The position numbers were made by a program, and so were the translations under genes. Shown here piece by piece: positions 23,961 through 36,500 of a stretch of DNA of 64,000 bases (within the stretch, counting starts at the first letter, position 1; every line of letters begins with the position of its first letter). The stretch spans positions 49,533,493-49,597,492 of the forward strand of contig NC_044573.1 in NCBI RefSeq assembly GCF_901933205.1, written 5' to 3'. Origin of the DNA: Camarhynchus parvulus (taxonomy: Eukaryota; Chordata; Aves; Passeriformes; Thraupidae). Under the pieces are notes generated by a model. That model saw only the letters and a list, made by a program, of their open reading frames with translations. It was not told the origin of the DNA and ran no database searches.

Positions 23961-25762
23961 TAAGAAATAAGCAACATTGAAGTTTGTTTTACCTGTGTTT
24001 CCTGTTCAAATATTGTTTTGGTGTAAAGCCTGTCTTTGCTGTCTATCTGTGCAAGATTGTTTGTGTTGGTGCACACTGGGCACACCTGGCAGCAGAAATA
24101 ACCACAGAAATAACTTCTGAAGTTACAGCTTCAGAAGACACTTAGGAATTAGCTCAAATAAAATGGGTGCAAAAATCCAAGGTATTTTGTTTGTTTCTTT
24201 TGTTTGTTTTTGAAACTTGAAGACAACTTAATGAGACTGCACTTAATCATGTGACTTGCTTAATCAAGTCATGAACTCATGCAGAACTGATGTCTCTATG
24301 ATTTTGCCAGCTTCCTGCCACTCCCTACTTCCCTAGAACACCTTCTAATGACAGAAGCCCAGAAACAGCAAAACTGAAGAATTCCTACAAGTTTCACCAA
24401 AAAGCACTGCCTTGTGGAAGAGAGAATCCCAAACTATTGCCTTCTTCCCCTGAAGGAGAAGTTCTACAGTGAACTTAGAGAGAACATCTGAACTGTTAAA
24501 TTTTGCTCCTAGTAGAGCTACTAATTTCTTCTTAAAATCATATTTTTGAGGTTGATTCCAGTGGAAGAAAAATCTTTCTCAAAGTGGAATAGGCCAGCTG
24601 GAAACAAGGCTCACTGACAGCTTTGCTTATTTTATGGACATATTAGATCAAGCTAAGCCTTTGCCATCTGCTCTGCCACCAATTGTAAATGGAAAAATCT
24701 CATACCAACCAAACAAAAAGAACAAATCACAAGAACATCAAGGAGATAAAAGTGATTTAACTGCCTGTATATACTCCACCAACAATGCAGCTTGCACTGA
24801 GATGTTCTTTCTCATGATTCTGACTCAAATCACAAGGAAAACTGTTCACACACAACACAGTTAAGTTTTCTGCTGAGCTGGAATTTTCTTGAACCAGACC
24901 TGACTCCACTAGAGTGTTCAAATGTATTTATATGAAGTTATGTGAACTTTATATAAAGAGTGGCTTTAATAACTTTTTATATTGTTGGAATCTCAGGCAG
25001 TAAGGTACAATGGGGTGTGCCCACAGCTTTGCAAATACTACAGTGCCTAAATGCAATTTACAGGAAGAGCCTTTAAGAAGCAAGAAAGGAAGGAAAAGAT
25101 TAAAGAAATTGCTGCTGCCCTCCTCAAAGAGTGTATGTACATCCACTGAAGCATCTAACAACTGCATGGAATATGTGAGGAATGTTAACTTGTGTATTGG
25201 GAAGGGTTATGGTAGCTACAGGTTTTGCTTCCAGTTCTGAAGGGAAAGCCTTTCCCTATAGTGCTGGTAGGAAGATGTGTTTTCATTCCATGGCCAATAA
25301 CAGTAAATTAGCTTAAAATATCTTGCACAAGGTTGAATGGAAACAAATTAAATTTGGGAGTTTAATTTAAAAAATATTTATATTTCATATACTTTGTACT
25401 TATAAATCATGGCTAAAGCAACATGACTAAATCCTCTTATTCTGATACCTACATCACTATTCATTAATGGGTCAATGATGATCTGTTCTTCTGCACCATA
25501 AAGATCAGCTTACCCTTGGCCTGGGAAACAGTTGAATTAATTTGTTCCCAAATGAAGAAATTATTCAAAGTAGCCCCTTTGGTATTTAGGTATTTAAGAA
25601 GATAACATGTTCAATGTCCACAAAGATCAGAAAAGGCACAGTAAATGAAATGAACACTTTTCTCATTACTAATTACATGTAACTACATAAAATCAATATT
25701 GTATCTGTAATATATATGTCATTTATAAAGTTGCCTGGCATTATAGGTGGCACTACCTCAAG

Positions 25763-25775
25763 GTTACCTGGCAAC
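25763..25775. promoter_or_regulatory. RFX X-box motif (GTTACC T GGCAAC)
   Basis: This is a perfect fit to the X-box consensus GTNRCC-N(0-3)-RGYAAC, 7.7 kb upstream of the ARFGEF3 start. Regulatory use is inferred only from the motif. Confidence 0.35.
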
Positions 25776-27145
25776 TGCCACAGTTCAATCTCATTCTCAC
25801 CCACTTTATCAAATACTAACTGGGGCTGAAATCTTCCATCTGGATGGGAGCATGGGTGATTGCTTTGCATTTCAATCAGATCAGTTTCACCATTTCTACA
25901 CAAAAGAGAGCAGATAATGTTGTGCCAATTTTAACACAATCTGATAACCTTTATTTGAGAACATGTCCCTGTTTGTTGTCATGAAGAATTAAAGCAAAAT
26001 GTAAAATTGGCTTATGTATCTGGCTTATGCTTTTTGCTGCATGGCAAAAACTTGTCCAAATGTGTACAAATTTCAGCAGATCAGCTTATGCACATAAGGT
26101 AATTCATTTTTATCAGTTCTTAAGCTCAAATGTGAGAGAGCACATTGCAAAACTAAAGGGCTGTGGTAGAAAAGCTGCTCTCTTTTCAAGTCAGCAAGAC
26201 CCAAAATCACACAGTTCTGTTGGTTGCAATTGTTTCCATAAAACATGAGGGGAAAAAGCTGCACAGGACCAACCATGTACTAATGAAATCAGTGAGACTT
26301 AGAGTAGTACAGAAATCAAGAGTACTGGTAGGCATATTTAAGATCAAACCACCAAAATCCATTTGTGCTGTATCCCTAAAAATAGTCTTTGTTCTTTAAA
26401 GGACAATCATTTCAAAAATTTAAAAAAATTTCAATCTTTTATTTTTCTTTCTGCTTGCCCCATAGTACACCGAAGATAGCAAGCAGTCCAGTTTGACTAC
26501 TAGAAACCAGATGAACCTGTGGTTATTAGATCTGTTTTCCCCCAAGGTTTTTCATTTATAGACTGAGTATATTTGATCTGGAAGCTACTGAAATTTAAAC
26601 ACAGAACTCTAGAATGCCATTCCTTGAAATCTCTTTTCAAAATACGTGTTGGGAGACACTATATTTCTACTTGATATTTCATTTAATGCAAGAGAAGTTT
26701 TCAAAAATTATACATTTGGATAGTGGTGCTCTCCCTCAGGTCCACAAGGCTGGGTGCTTGTGATTATTGCTGTAATAAGAGCTTTTGTATGGTTCAATAT
26801 CACTTAGCATTGGATTTTCAGATCATGACTTAGAGGCAATTACTGTCTACTCCCAGCAAGGTGGAAGCTGAATGCTCTACTCCCTCTGATTCTGTCTCCA
26901 GAAAGTACATGCCAATAACAATCTGAGCATTGATTTCATGTTGATTAATACTAATAGTGAAATATAAAAGGACATCACTCAACATACAAGTTCATCAGTC
27001 AGTTTATAGCAAACTGGTCTCTTGAAGAACATTCCAAGAAAGCTTCCAAGTGTGTGACTATACCACAGGTCTACTTACAGGTCAACTTTACTGCTAATAC
27101 GCAATTTAAGTGTCAAATTCAGAAAACCAGTCCTGTGCCCAGTCA

Positions 27146-27213
27146 GATGGCAGAGGGAGATGTAGAGGTAATTGATAGTCTTTTCCAACCTAATTGATTC
27201 CGTGATTCTGTGA
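27146..27213 (+). mobile_element. CR1 3'-tail fragment (sense)
   Basis: It contains the CR1 3' end signature (GTCTTTTCCAACCTAATTGA) followed by the short tandem tail ATTCCGTGATTCTGTGAT. Only about 70 bp remain, a heavily 5'-truncated insertion. Confidence 0.8.
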
Positions 27214-28559
27214 TACCTTTGAGATGAAAACTAGTGTCTGCAGGGACAAGAGCAAATGAGGTGTAAAATATCCTTACACCCTCTGAAAGAGCTTTTGGAG
27301 ACTGGGACTTAATTCCCTTGAAAGAAGCTCTCACTTATTATTGTGAGGAAAAGGCATAATAAATAGGAACTAAAGTATGATCTGAAGTTAACTATCTCTC
27401 TTAATTCAGAACATTTTATGTTTTAAATCTTTTAAGTTGGTCTTTAAAGCTGGAAAAATATGAACCATTGATTGACAGAGTCAAACTATATCTCAGAGAA
27501 TTTGGGAGCAGCAGGGAGAAAAAGGAGATTTTTTTCTTCTGTTTATATTGAGTTTTATATGGCTGCATAAAAAGATGGCTTTGAATTGAATTTTGCCACT
27601 ATTGCATTGTAAACACGAGAGTATTGCCCTGAAACCAGGGAATTCATTTCAGATTGATCTATCTGTGGCAGAACAGAATCTACATATAAACACTATTAAA
27701 CATCTACTTTACCTGTCCCTTGTGTTTCTCTTTACTTTGCACCATACTTAACAAATTCAGGGATTTGTCAGGGAGTGCTCCTACCTTAAAATTTGTAATA
27801 GTGGTGGGAAAATCTATTTATCTATTTCAAAAAGAACATAGTAAGTTGAAAACTTTTATAATATCTAGCTTTTCTAGGAGTATTTCTAGTACTTCAACTC
27901 ATGTATTTATATGCTTAACACTAAACAGGCAGTGCAAATCACAATCCATTTCCTGGCCAGTAGAGATGTATTTAGTCAGACCTTGCTGACCTTTCCTGAC
28001 TTTGTAACACAAGCCTCTGACAGCTGCAGATGTGACAATGTCCTTGTTTCCTCTTAATGAGGAAAGGCCACAACAGATTTCAAAGCAGGTTATGAACACA
28101 AATATGTATAATACATTTGTAATTTCAGTGACCTACATTTCATACAGCTACATGACAAGTTACCAGCTCAGTCACTTTTCAGAGACAGCTTCAGAGACTT
28201 TAGGTTTATCCATTTTACATATTCCAAACATATGATGGCCAGATGATACAATCTTTTCATATTCAGCTTTTGAACAGACTGCATTTTTAAGCTTTCTTTC
28301 CACAGATTAATACTAGAGGAATCCTCTGAATTAGGGGAGAAAAGTGGGACACAAGGAGTCCTCTGAAGTTTAGTTTTCTGGCTGAATTGAAACTCTTCTG
28401 ACATTAAGGTTAACTCCACAGTTACTTGTAATTTTCTTGCCCCTTGAAGCCTTTCCAGTGGAGTCTGATGGAAGCAAGAGAGCTTTTACAGTACAAATCT
28501 TCATGCTGCCTTTTCCCATGTACTCACTCTTCTTCACAAACTCTTGTATTTCAGGGTAG

Positions 28560-28930
28560 AGGAAAACTAGAATTAGCACAGAGAAGGGCAATCAGAATGA
28601 CCAAAGATAATTTTAGGAGAAAAATTAAATAGAATAGTCTACTGTAGACTGGAATAAAAACAGTTGAGGAAAAACATGTTCAATGCATGAAGAATCATGA
28701 ATGATGGGGAGAAAATAGGGGATTCTTATTAAGTGCTTCTCAAAGCACAAAAGGTAGGTAGCTTCAAAAACTTGAGAAAAGGAAGATAAAACTGGTCAAA
28801 AAAGAACTTTCTTTTGTTTGCACACAACTTGGCTGTGGAACTCGCTGCCAGAGGGTGGTTGTGCAGGTCACAAGCATAAAAAAGTTTCAAAAGGAATTAC
28901 GTACATTCCCAGAAGAAAAATCTGACAGGT
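28560..28930 (+). mobile_element. Old CR1/L3-like LINE remnant (sense)
   Basis: Patches match the conserved CR1/L3 ORF2 end: 'gcacagagaagggcaatcag' followed by 'aatgacc', and further on 'tggaactcgctgccagagg' before 'aaaagtttcaaaaggaatta'. It is strongly diverged with no open frame, so it is an ancient copy. Confidence 0.6.
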
Positions 28931-31899
28931 ATTATTTATGAAGATAAAACCACTGTCTCAGGAAGTGCCTAGTCTGCAATTTAACAGAAACTGGGAGACT
29001 TCAGCATAGGGAAGGGCATTATACTTTTTCTTCCCTTTCTCTAAGAATGCCCAACTAACTTCTGTAACAAATACAACTGCTAGGTAAAAATGACCTTGAT
29101 GTGGCCCAGAATAGCTGTTCTGTGTTCCTGATGCCTTCTTCAACTGTCTTGGCAACGAAAAAGATTATGGTAAATTGAAGACAATCGTGGTGGGGTTTTT
29201 TTGGTCTCTCTTTGCAGAAAATATATCTTCAGTGAAGTCAGAAAGTCTTGTCTCATATTTCTTCCCTGGCATGGATCTGAAGATTTTACATTTGCTTCAA
29301 CTGTTCTTCACAGAATAAATGCTGTGAGGCTGTACTGAGAAGACTGTTCTGAATATATGCTGGCTTTATTTACATCTACCACTCTGGAGGCTTTTTCTCC
29401 CTAACACTGTAATCCTGCACTGAGCAGCACTGATGCTTAATGTGCTCAGAAAGGTCATACTTTGAAGGGTGCCGAAAGCAGCAGCAGCTCAGGAAGGACT
29501 TCACTGAGGCCCCAGCTCTAGCATCTGGTAACCTGCTGTGTAATCAGGCAAACAACAACAGATACCACCCCACCGTCAGAGGTGTGCTTACAGTCTAGAC
29601 AGCCATAACCAAAATCCTGACGAGGGTCTTGCTTGTCTGGGTCCTGATGCCCTCTGGGAGAGAGAAGAAAGGGTACCTCCATCTGTTATCAGGTGTCACA
29701 AGGTGATGATGAGCCCATGGTCCAGCTACAGCTCCCTTCAGGTTTTTTTAGCAATTTATCCTTCATAAGGGGAGTCACATGTACAGAGCTTCCTGAGCAA
29801 AACAGAGCCCAAGCTTCTGACTACTGGTCAGTCCAGTTATAGGAGAGCTTCTGGGAAGAGTAATTTTTAAAAATCTGGCTAGGCATAATTTTTGAACCAT
29901 GGAACCAAGTGGTTTTCTTGTCATTAGAGGGAATTTCTTAGCATTTTGTAACTAAATTGTAAGAAGTTCTTACAGAACTAGAACTAGAATGGGACACAGC
30001 CCATTTCTTTGGTCCACACTTTCCAGCATCTGCAGTATCCAATGAGATCAAGAATATTGTTAAAATGGCCAAAGCACAGGTAATACTTGAGTGATAATGA
30101 CTAATAGAAAACATATGTGATTATCTCACAGTCTAACATGCCTGTCTCACAGTTTTCCACTATACTTTTTAATTCTTTCTTATGTTCCCAAAGACTAGAA
30201 TTACAGGGCAGGCGTGTGCACAGGCAGTAAGGCTTATGATATCAGAAAAGATTAAAAATAAGACCACACTGCCTTCCTTGGCTACTACAAGGCACAGAGA
30301 CATAGTAGCATGGAGACCTTTGAGGTCAAGCAAATGCTGCTTACCAGCCTGGACACAGAATTGTACTAAATCAGCTCTATTACTCCAGGTATCTTGAGTA
30401 GCTTGGCTTTGCTTACACACTCCTTGGCTGTGCTCAGAGCTGTGAATATATCCTGGGATATAATCAGTATTCACATCATGCAAAAGATCAGTAGCACTGG
30501 CACTGCCAGGTGAGAGCTACAAAAGCACACTGCACATCTGCCACTGCTTCTTAGTGATATATGACCACTGCATCATGCAGATACCAGATCTGCATAGGAG
30601 TTTTATGGCTCCCAGTTGAACCTGGCTTCAACTGTGCAGGGGATCAAGAGCACTGACTCCTAGGTAGCCTCTACCACTGCAGAAGGCTGCTTTGCACAGC
30701 CAGGACAAAGCAAGGAGTATTTATGAACTGTAAGGGTGACCATAGAAGGCTTAATTTTCTCTTCATGGCAGAAGAGAGGAGCCTTCATCACCATCATCCC
30801 TACTCTGTAGCTGGACTTCCAGATATTGTGACATTTTAGGACACTTGCCTTGAAACAGCATCCAGAGCACATGATTAAATATAACCTCTTCCCTAAGCAA
30901 AGCTTATGCATGGAGTGACTTCCACCAGGACATGGTTACTGTGTATTTATGTGAGTATATAGACAACAGACCCAAGGACTGATGGACTCCTGTCCATCTG
31001 GAAATGGAGGGCCTCAAGTGAAAAGTTTCAGCAAGCTGACTCATGCTGTTCTGACATACATGCTCAGGAAGAATCATCATCGCTTACTTGTTTCTCTTTC
31101 AGCAAAATCTTACTGGCAGGCCTTAAGATGCTCTAAGGAGCCTGAACATGACCTTTGTTTCTCACAAGCTGATGACATTACTACTGAGAGAAAGTGTTTA
31201 GCAACACAGAGTCCATTTTGCTGGAACACATTGGACAGCAAGTGAAACACAAATGAATACAAATCTTGGTTCGGTGACATCGAGCATCTATGAAAAACAC
31301 CATAGCTCTGATGAAAATGCCAGCTGCATTTTCTGCTGTAGCCTTTCTGTAGAGACTACAGAGAAATTAACCAGTAAGTTCATGATGCATATAGCTACAA
31401 ATAATCTGAAATTAAAAATTAATTCCGTTTTATCAGCGGCTCCCTGAAAACATGCAATTAATTATTTACTACTTACAGATACATATTTATCTTTTAGTGT
31501 TCCAGAGGTCCAAATGGACTCTGGTACGTAATTTCTAGATTAAAAATACTTAAATCACCATCATAGTTCTTTTTGTTGTTGTCTTTCCCCCAGGAAAAAC
31601 AAAAACAAAGCCTGGAAAAGCCACAAATTGACCCTCCTGCTTGTTTCTACTAAGCACAATGCAGAATAAAGAGGAAGCACATGGGTGGGAAACAGTTTAT
31701 CATCACTTCACCTTGAGTCTCGACTTACAGCATCGTAGTGCCCTGACAATCCCAGCCACTAGCAATCGCTAGATTTTTCATTCCAAGGAAGGCAGCAGAG
31801 CATGGTCAGAGATAAGAAACTTTGGGAAACTACTTTCAGTTTCTTTAAGGTTGCTTTATGGCCTGAAATTGGAAGCTAAATGGTATTTCTGTTAAAGGT

Positions 31900-31985
31900 T
31901 GGGGGTTTTTGGTTAGGGTGGGTTTTTTTGTTTGTTTCTTCGTTGGTTGTTGTTGTTGGGCTTTTTATTTGGTTGGTTGGTTTTT
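31900..31985 (+). repeat. GT/T-rich low-complexity stretch
   Basis: Runs of TTTTT, GGTTGG and TTGTTG without a fixed period. It is low complexity rather than a true tandem repeat. Confidence 0.7.
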
Positions 31986-33011
31986 TTAATTCTTAGTATT
32001 GTAGCACTAGGCTACACTTCACCTCCAGCAATAATCTATGCACCTCTAGACCCTTCTGGCATTATTCTAAATCCTTTTCTTTTCTGATAGGACTTTTACA
32101 TTCTGGCTTTAAAAGGCAACTATGGATTATGCATTCATTATATGTCTGAACACAGTTTGAGCCCTTGTAAGTATTTGGACAAGGGACAGCCTTTGAAAGC
32201 CCAATATCCTATGGGAAATGCTATGGCTGATTCACCAGGTGCCAATATCCTGTCTGGTAATTCACTATTGGTACTCTTCCAATTAGCAGTAGGAGACATA
32301 ACCGCTAATACTGCCAGCTGCTACCTGGAATGCCTTTCTTATCTGCTGTCTTACTCTTTCCATTGTCTGCTTGTTTTCTTGTCTCTTTTAAGAGAGATTC
32401 TGCAAGAAGACGACGACATTGTAACACTCAATTAAGTGATGCAGTCACAAAAAGGGCAACTAGCATATAAACTAGAGATAAGGCAGGGAAAGAGCAAACA
32501 GAAGAAGGTAGGAGATTTGGTGGGGAGGAAGCGTTTCGGGTGTGAGGAGGAAGGTCCGAGCCAGTGGAGTGGCTGCTCTTTCTCCTGGAGGCTGGCTTGC
32601 TGGGGACATTGAGGTGTGCGTTCCTGTGAAGGCACGCACAGGTAGCTTAAGTCCTTCTGCACTCGCCAGCTAAGGAGAAGGGCACAGATCTCACAGCCAC
32701 TTATCTGAGCGCCCTGGTTGCAGCAGGGCATACCCAGCGCCGGCACTCCCGCCGGTGCGCCGGCCTGGCTCCCTGCGTCCGGCCCGCTGCGGGAGCGGCT
32801 CCGCAGGGCGCTGCGGGACAGCGGGGCTGCGCTGCGGCAGCGCCGCCGGGAGCGGGCGCCGGGCAGCGGGAACCTGCCCGCAGGCCCGGGCTGCGCCCAG
32901 CGGCAGCAGCCGCAGCCCCGGCCGGAGCGGCGGGGCCCGAGCGCACACCCAGCGCCCGCCTCCCGCCGCCCGGGGCGGGCAGGCCGGGGCTGCCGGCGCC
33001 CCCCGCCCGCC

Positions 33012-33027
33012 GGTCGCCATGGCGACC
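33012..33027. promoter_or_regulatory. 16-bp palindrome, RFX X-box/YY1-like
   Basis: GGTCGCCATGGCGACC is a perfect palindrome. It satisfies the RFX consensus GTNRCC-N2-RGYNAC and contains the YY1 core GCCAT on both strands. It lies about 430 bp upstream of the ARFGEF3 ATG. Confidence 0.45.
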
Positions 33028-33257
33028 CGCCCGCCCGCCTCCCGCGGGGCCGCCGCTGCCGCCGCAGGGCCAGGCTCCGGCGGCGCCGGCTCCGCTCCGC
33101 GCCTCGTCCAACCCCAGCGCCGGGAGGGAGTCCCTGCGCGCCCGCGGGCACGGCCAGGCCCGCCCCAGCCCCGCTGCGCCAGCGGGGCCTGCCCGGGGGG
33201 GGAGAGGAGGACGAGGAGGAGGGACTCCGCAGCGGCAACAACTGACGTGTCCCCGCC

Positions 33258-33326
33258 ATGGAGCTCGGCGTGATTCATCAGCGGCAGCGGGGCGGCAGCG
33301 GGGTGCCGCGCTCCGCTCCCGCCTAG
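33258..33326 (+). CDS. Candidate upstream ORF in the ARFGEF3 leader (22 codons)
   Basis: An ATG in perfect Kozak context (CCCCGCCATGG) opens a 22-residue frame that ends at TAG 33324-33326, 130 nt before the main ATG. If transcription begins upstream of 33258 this uORF would reduce translation of ARFGEF3. If transcription begins downstream, it is absent from the mRNA. The nearby CRE core at 33243 makes the second case quite possible. Confidence 0.3.
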   Translation: MELGVIHQRQRGGSGVPRSAPA

Positions 33327-33456
33327 GCACTGCCGCGGCGGGGACAGCCCCGGCACCGCTCCGCCGCCCGCGCCGCCCTCCTCCTGCCTCCTCCTCCTCT
33401 TCCTCGCCGCCTCTCCTCTTCCCCAGCGGCTAGGCGAATATCCCGGGGGAGGCAAG

Positions 33457-33541
33457 ATGGAAGAAATCCTGCGAAAGCTGCAGAAGGAGGCGTCGGGGAG
33501 CAAGCACAGGGCCATCAAGGAGAGCTGCACCTGGGCCATCG
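33457..33541 (+). CDS. ARFGEF3: ARFGEF3 coding exon 1
   Basis: 85 nt coding residues 1-28 plus one base; donor G|GTAAGG. It begins GGCAAGATGGAAG, a good initiation context. The peptide MEEILRKLQKEASGSKHRAI identifies the gene. Confidence 0.95.
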
Positions 33542-36500
33542 GTAAGGGGCGCGGGCGGCGGCGCCGGGCCGCCCGCGGGGAGCGGAGCGGGGCAGGAAGC
33601 GCCGATGGAGCGGGTCTCTAAAGCAAGGGGCAGGGAGACCTCAACAAACTTGTTCCGCGCTAAGGAGAGCCTCCTTAGCTGAGCCTCCAGCGGCTGGGAA
33701 GAGAGTGGAGCACCCGGGCCGTTCAAAATACCCGGGAGCTCCGCTGCTGGAAGGGGCCGTGGCACCTGCTGCCGGTCCCGGAGAGCATCCCCGCCCTCGC
33801 CTTCCCCACCGCCTGCATCTGCTTCGTGGCTCTTGCGAGGCAGATATACGGGTATCAGTAGCTGTCAGTTTCCGTGTATGTTTTGGAGGTGCTGTCTTTT
33901 TCTTTAAAGGCCCCCTCCTTCCTTTAAATCATTGTAAAAAACATGCAGTACAGCTTTTACGCTGGCTTATGGAATCTATTTTAAAAGCTAGAAGTTTTGT
34001 TCTACTGGATTACATGAGCTCTTTCATCCTTGCAATATAATGATCAGTATAACGAGTTAATCTTTCAAGGGAGTACAAGCTTAGGTACCTTTTAGCATCC
34101 ACCCATTTTCCGAGATTTTTTGTGTCTTGAAGTGTTTCGTGACATTTACAACCTGGAGCACTGATCGTCAGGACCCTTAATTTAAATCAGCATAACTGGG
34201 ATACTTTCAATTGCTTTAAATTTTTGGTTTTTGTCCATGCATAGCTACAACATTCTGTGGTAGATCAGACCTGTTGCTGTCTTTTACTGGCCTTTCATCT
34301 TGAAGTTGCGTGAGTGGCTTCATTAATTGCATGTTAGCCTTGCACAGCAGCCATGCCAGTATCCTCGATACTGTTCCAGTTTTAGTCGATGTGCTGCTGA
34401 AGTGCTGTTAAGTGAAAGGGAAAAGATGGTACTCGATGCCTTCTCATTGGGCATGCAACGTCCTGGCAGATTTATGCAAAGCTTTGGCAGCTCAGAGCAG
34501 CAGGGGTTGTTGTTCTGTCAGGTGGAGTAGGTGTCACCTTTAGGATCATTGGCTCAGAGGCTGTAGCCACATGTGTGAACTGTGGTTGAACTCAGAAATT
34601 TCTTTTAAAAGCCCTGTTGTTTCCTTTAATCATACAGAAACCTTGGATTCTCCCGATGCTGCTATCAAGATACCACCATATCAGCTGAGGTAAGAACATT
34701 GAACTTGAGTTCTGTAGAGATTGTGAGTATTTGTAAAATTGAGGCAGAAATTTTGAATTAAAAGTGAGGTAGAGGAGCGGGCTGCATCTATGTGATTTCT
34801 GTAGTTTTTAGACATACATACCTAGGCTGGTAGTAGTAGATAATTTTCTGATGAGCCCTTGGCCTTTGGCCCTGAGTGAAATGTAAGGAAATGTGTTAAA
34901 ATGGGCATGAGTATGTATAGTGGTGACATTGGTTAGAAAGGAGGGCTTTTTTATGGGCTAAAGAGTTTTTCTACTAAAAAAAACTCTTGCAGTAATAAGC
35001 AGTGATGCTTTTTAGTTCTTCTCAGTGTGCTTGTGTTCTTTTAAATCTAAATCAGGTTTTGTTACTGAAAATAAATATTCCATAAACTAAAAAGTTATCT
35101 CATCATATAGCTAGGACACTGACTAGGAACCAAAATAATACAGTTTCTATGCCTACTTCTTCCTTTAGCCTGCTAGATTATCTTGAGTTAGCCTTCTTCC
35201 TTCTTCTCACCTCCATTTGTACACATATAAAATGGGAGACGTGGCATGGCCCTGATTTGTCTAGCTATTTAAAATCTCGTTTTGGAAATTGTCATTGTTA
35301 TGGAGTAGGTAAATAGGCTAAATTATTCACTGTCCTTTTTGACAGAACCATTAGGAGTCATCAAAGGAAACTAGCAAGTGCACTGTTTAAAACAAAAGCA
35401 CGTTCTTTCATACAGCCTAATAGTTAAGATGTGAAATGCTTAGGCTTGCCTTATTAGAGAATGTAATGGATGCTGAAAGATTGCATGCATGCAAAAACCA
35501 CCTCAACAAATCCATGAAAGAAATTGATTGAAGTCTCTCAGATGCCCAGGTACCATTCTTATTCAGAAGTGCCTTAATCGGAGGTGATCGAGTTTATAAA
35601 GGGGGATGTAGGAATGCTGCTGTATGTTTGGCCTGTCCTGTGATCCTCTCAGGTATCCACTGTGAGCTGCGGACAGGAGGGGACTTTTTTTTTGCTACAG
35701 TATTACTCTCCTGGGAGTGTTTTTATCACCTCAAGATTCCCTGCTGCTCCTTTCATATATGCTTTGCAAGGAAGGTTAGGGATCAAAGAACTAGTTATTC
35801 CAGAGCAGTCACCAAACAGGGAAAGAATAGGAGCAGTTCTTTTGCCACTCTAAATTCCTGTCAGCTGCAGTCCACAAGAGGCCTCAAATCAAATGGGGGA
35901 TGGATGTAGCCCAGGTCTGACATGATCAGTGCCAGACACAATGCATTTCCAGCACAGAATGGAAACAGCTGAATGACTAATTCTCAATAGGTCCGCTAGA
36001 ATTATGTTTACTTGACGCTATGGCTGGAGAAAACTTGGCTCTTCACCTTCCCATTTATCAGCCTCTAAGATAGTGTGTGGTCTGTGCCTTTAAGTGCTAT
36101 TGTCATTCCCTGTGAATTAGTTTTTCCCCTTGCCTACTATCTCTTTACAGAGAGGCCTTTTTCTCTTCTTCCTCCAGTGTTCTTAATGATGTATGTGTTT
36201 AGTTGGGGTATTTTTTCTGCTGTAAATCACACTTTTTAAAAATAAAGTTAATACCTTTGCAGGTGTAGCTATGATTAAATAAGCTCTTAATGTTAGACTT
36301 GTCAGTAGCAATGCACATTATTACTGGATGTTTTGGAAAATGAAAGGTACACAAGAGGATTTGGACAAAAGCTTTTGTTGTGGGGTCCTTGGTGAGGCTC
36401 AGCCACAGAGCCTTAGATAGTGTGGGAGATGTTGCTAAACATACCCTTCATTTTCTGATAACAAGCTACTGCCAGGCTCCAGATCAGCACACTGGGCCAC

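Larger units (their letters stand above)
19059..32699. other. Intergenic DNA, ARFGEF3 side
   Basis: No protein exon, tRNA or structured RNA was recognised. It contains a poly(T) tract (23284-23310), a MIR-like SINE candidate (23829-23960), an RFX X-box (25763-25775), CR1 pieces (27146-27213, 28560-28930) and a GT-rich low-complexity stretch (31900-31985). The remainder appears unique, and any conserved enhancers cannot be identified without alignment. Confidence 0.6.
32700..33456 (+). promoter_or_regulatory. ARFGEF3: ARFGEF3 CpG-island promoter and 5'UTR
   Basis: The CpG-dense island begins near 32700 and runs past exon 1 to about 33640. It contains a 16-bp RFX/YY1-like palindrome (33012-33027), a CRE core TGACGT (33243-33248), an AP-1-like TGATTCA (33270-33276) and a C/T-rich tract (33373-33424) just before the start codon. 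No TATA box is evident, as usual for a dispersed island promoter. Long open frames on both strands here (up to about 280 codons) are caused by the lack of A/T-rich stop codons. Confidence 0.8.

Noticed and set aside
12869..33456. A shared bidirectional promoter for PERP and ARFGEF3
   Set aside because: The start codons are 20 kb apart and each gene has its own CpG island.
32432..33539. Minus-strand open frames of up to 282 codons and plus-strand frames of about 175 codons
   Set aside because: Composition artefacts of the ARFGEF3 CpG island: Arg/Pro/Ala/Gly-rich, with no domain, and all three frames open at once.
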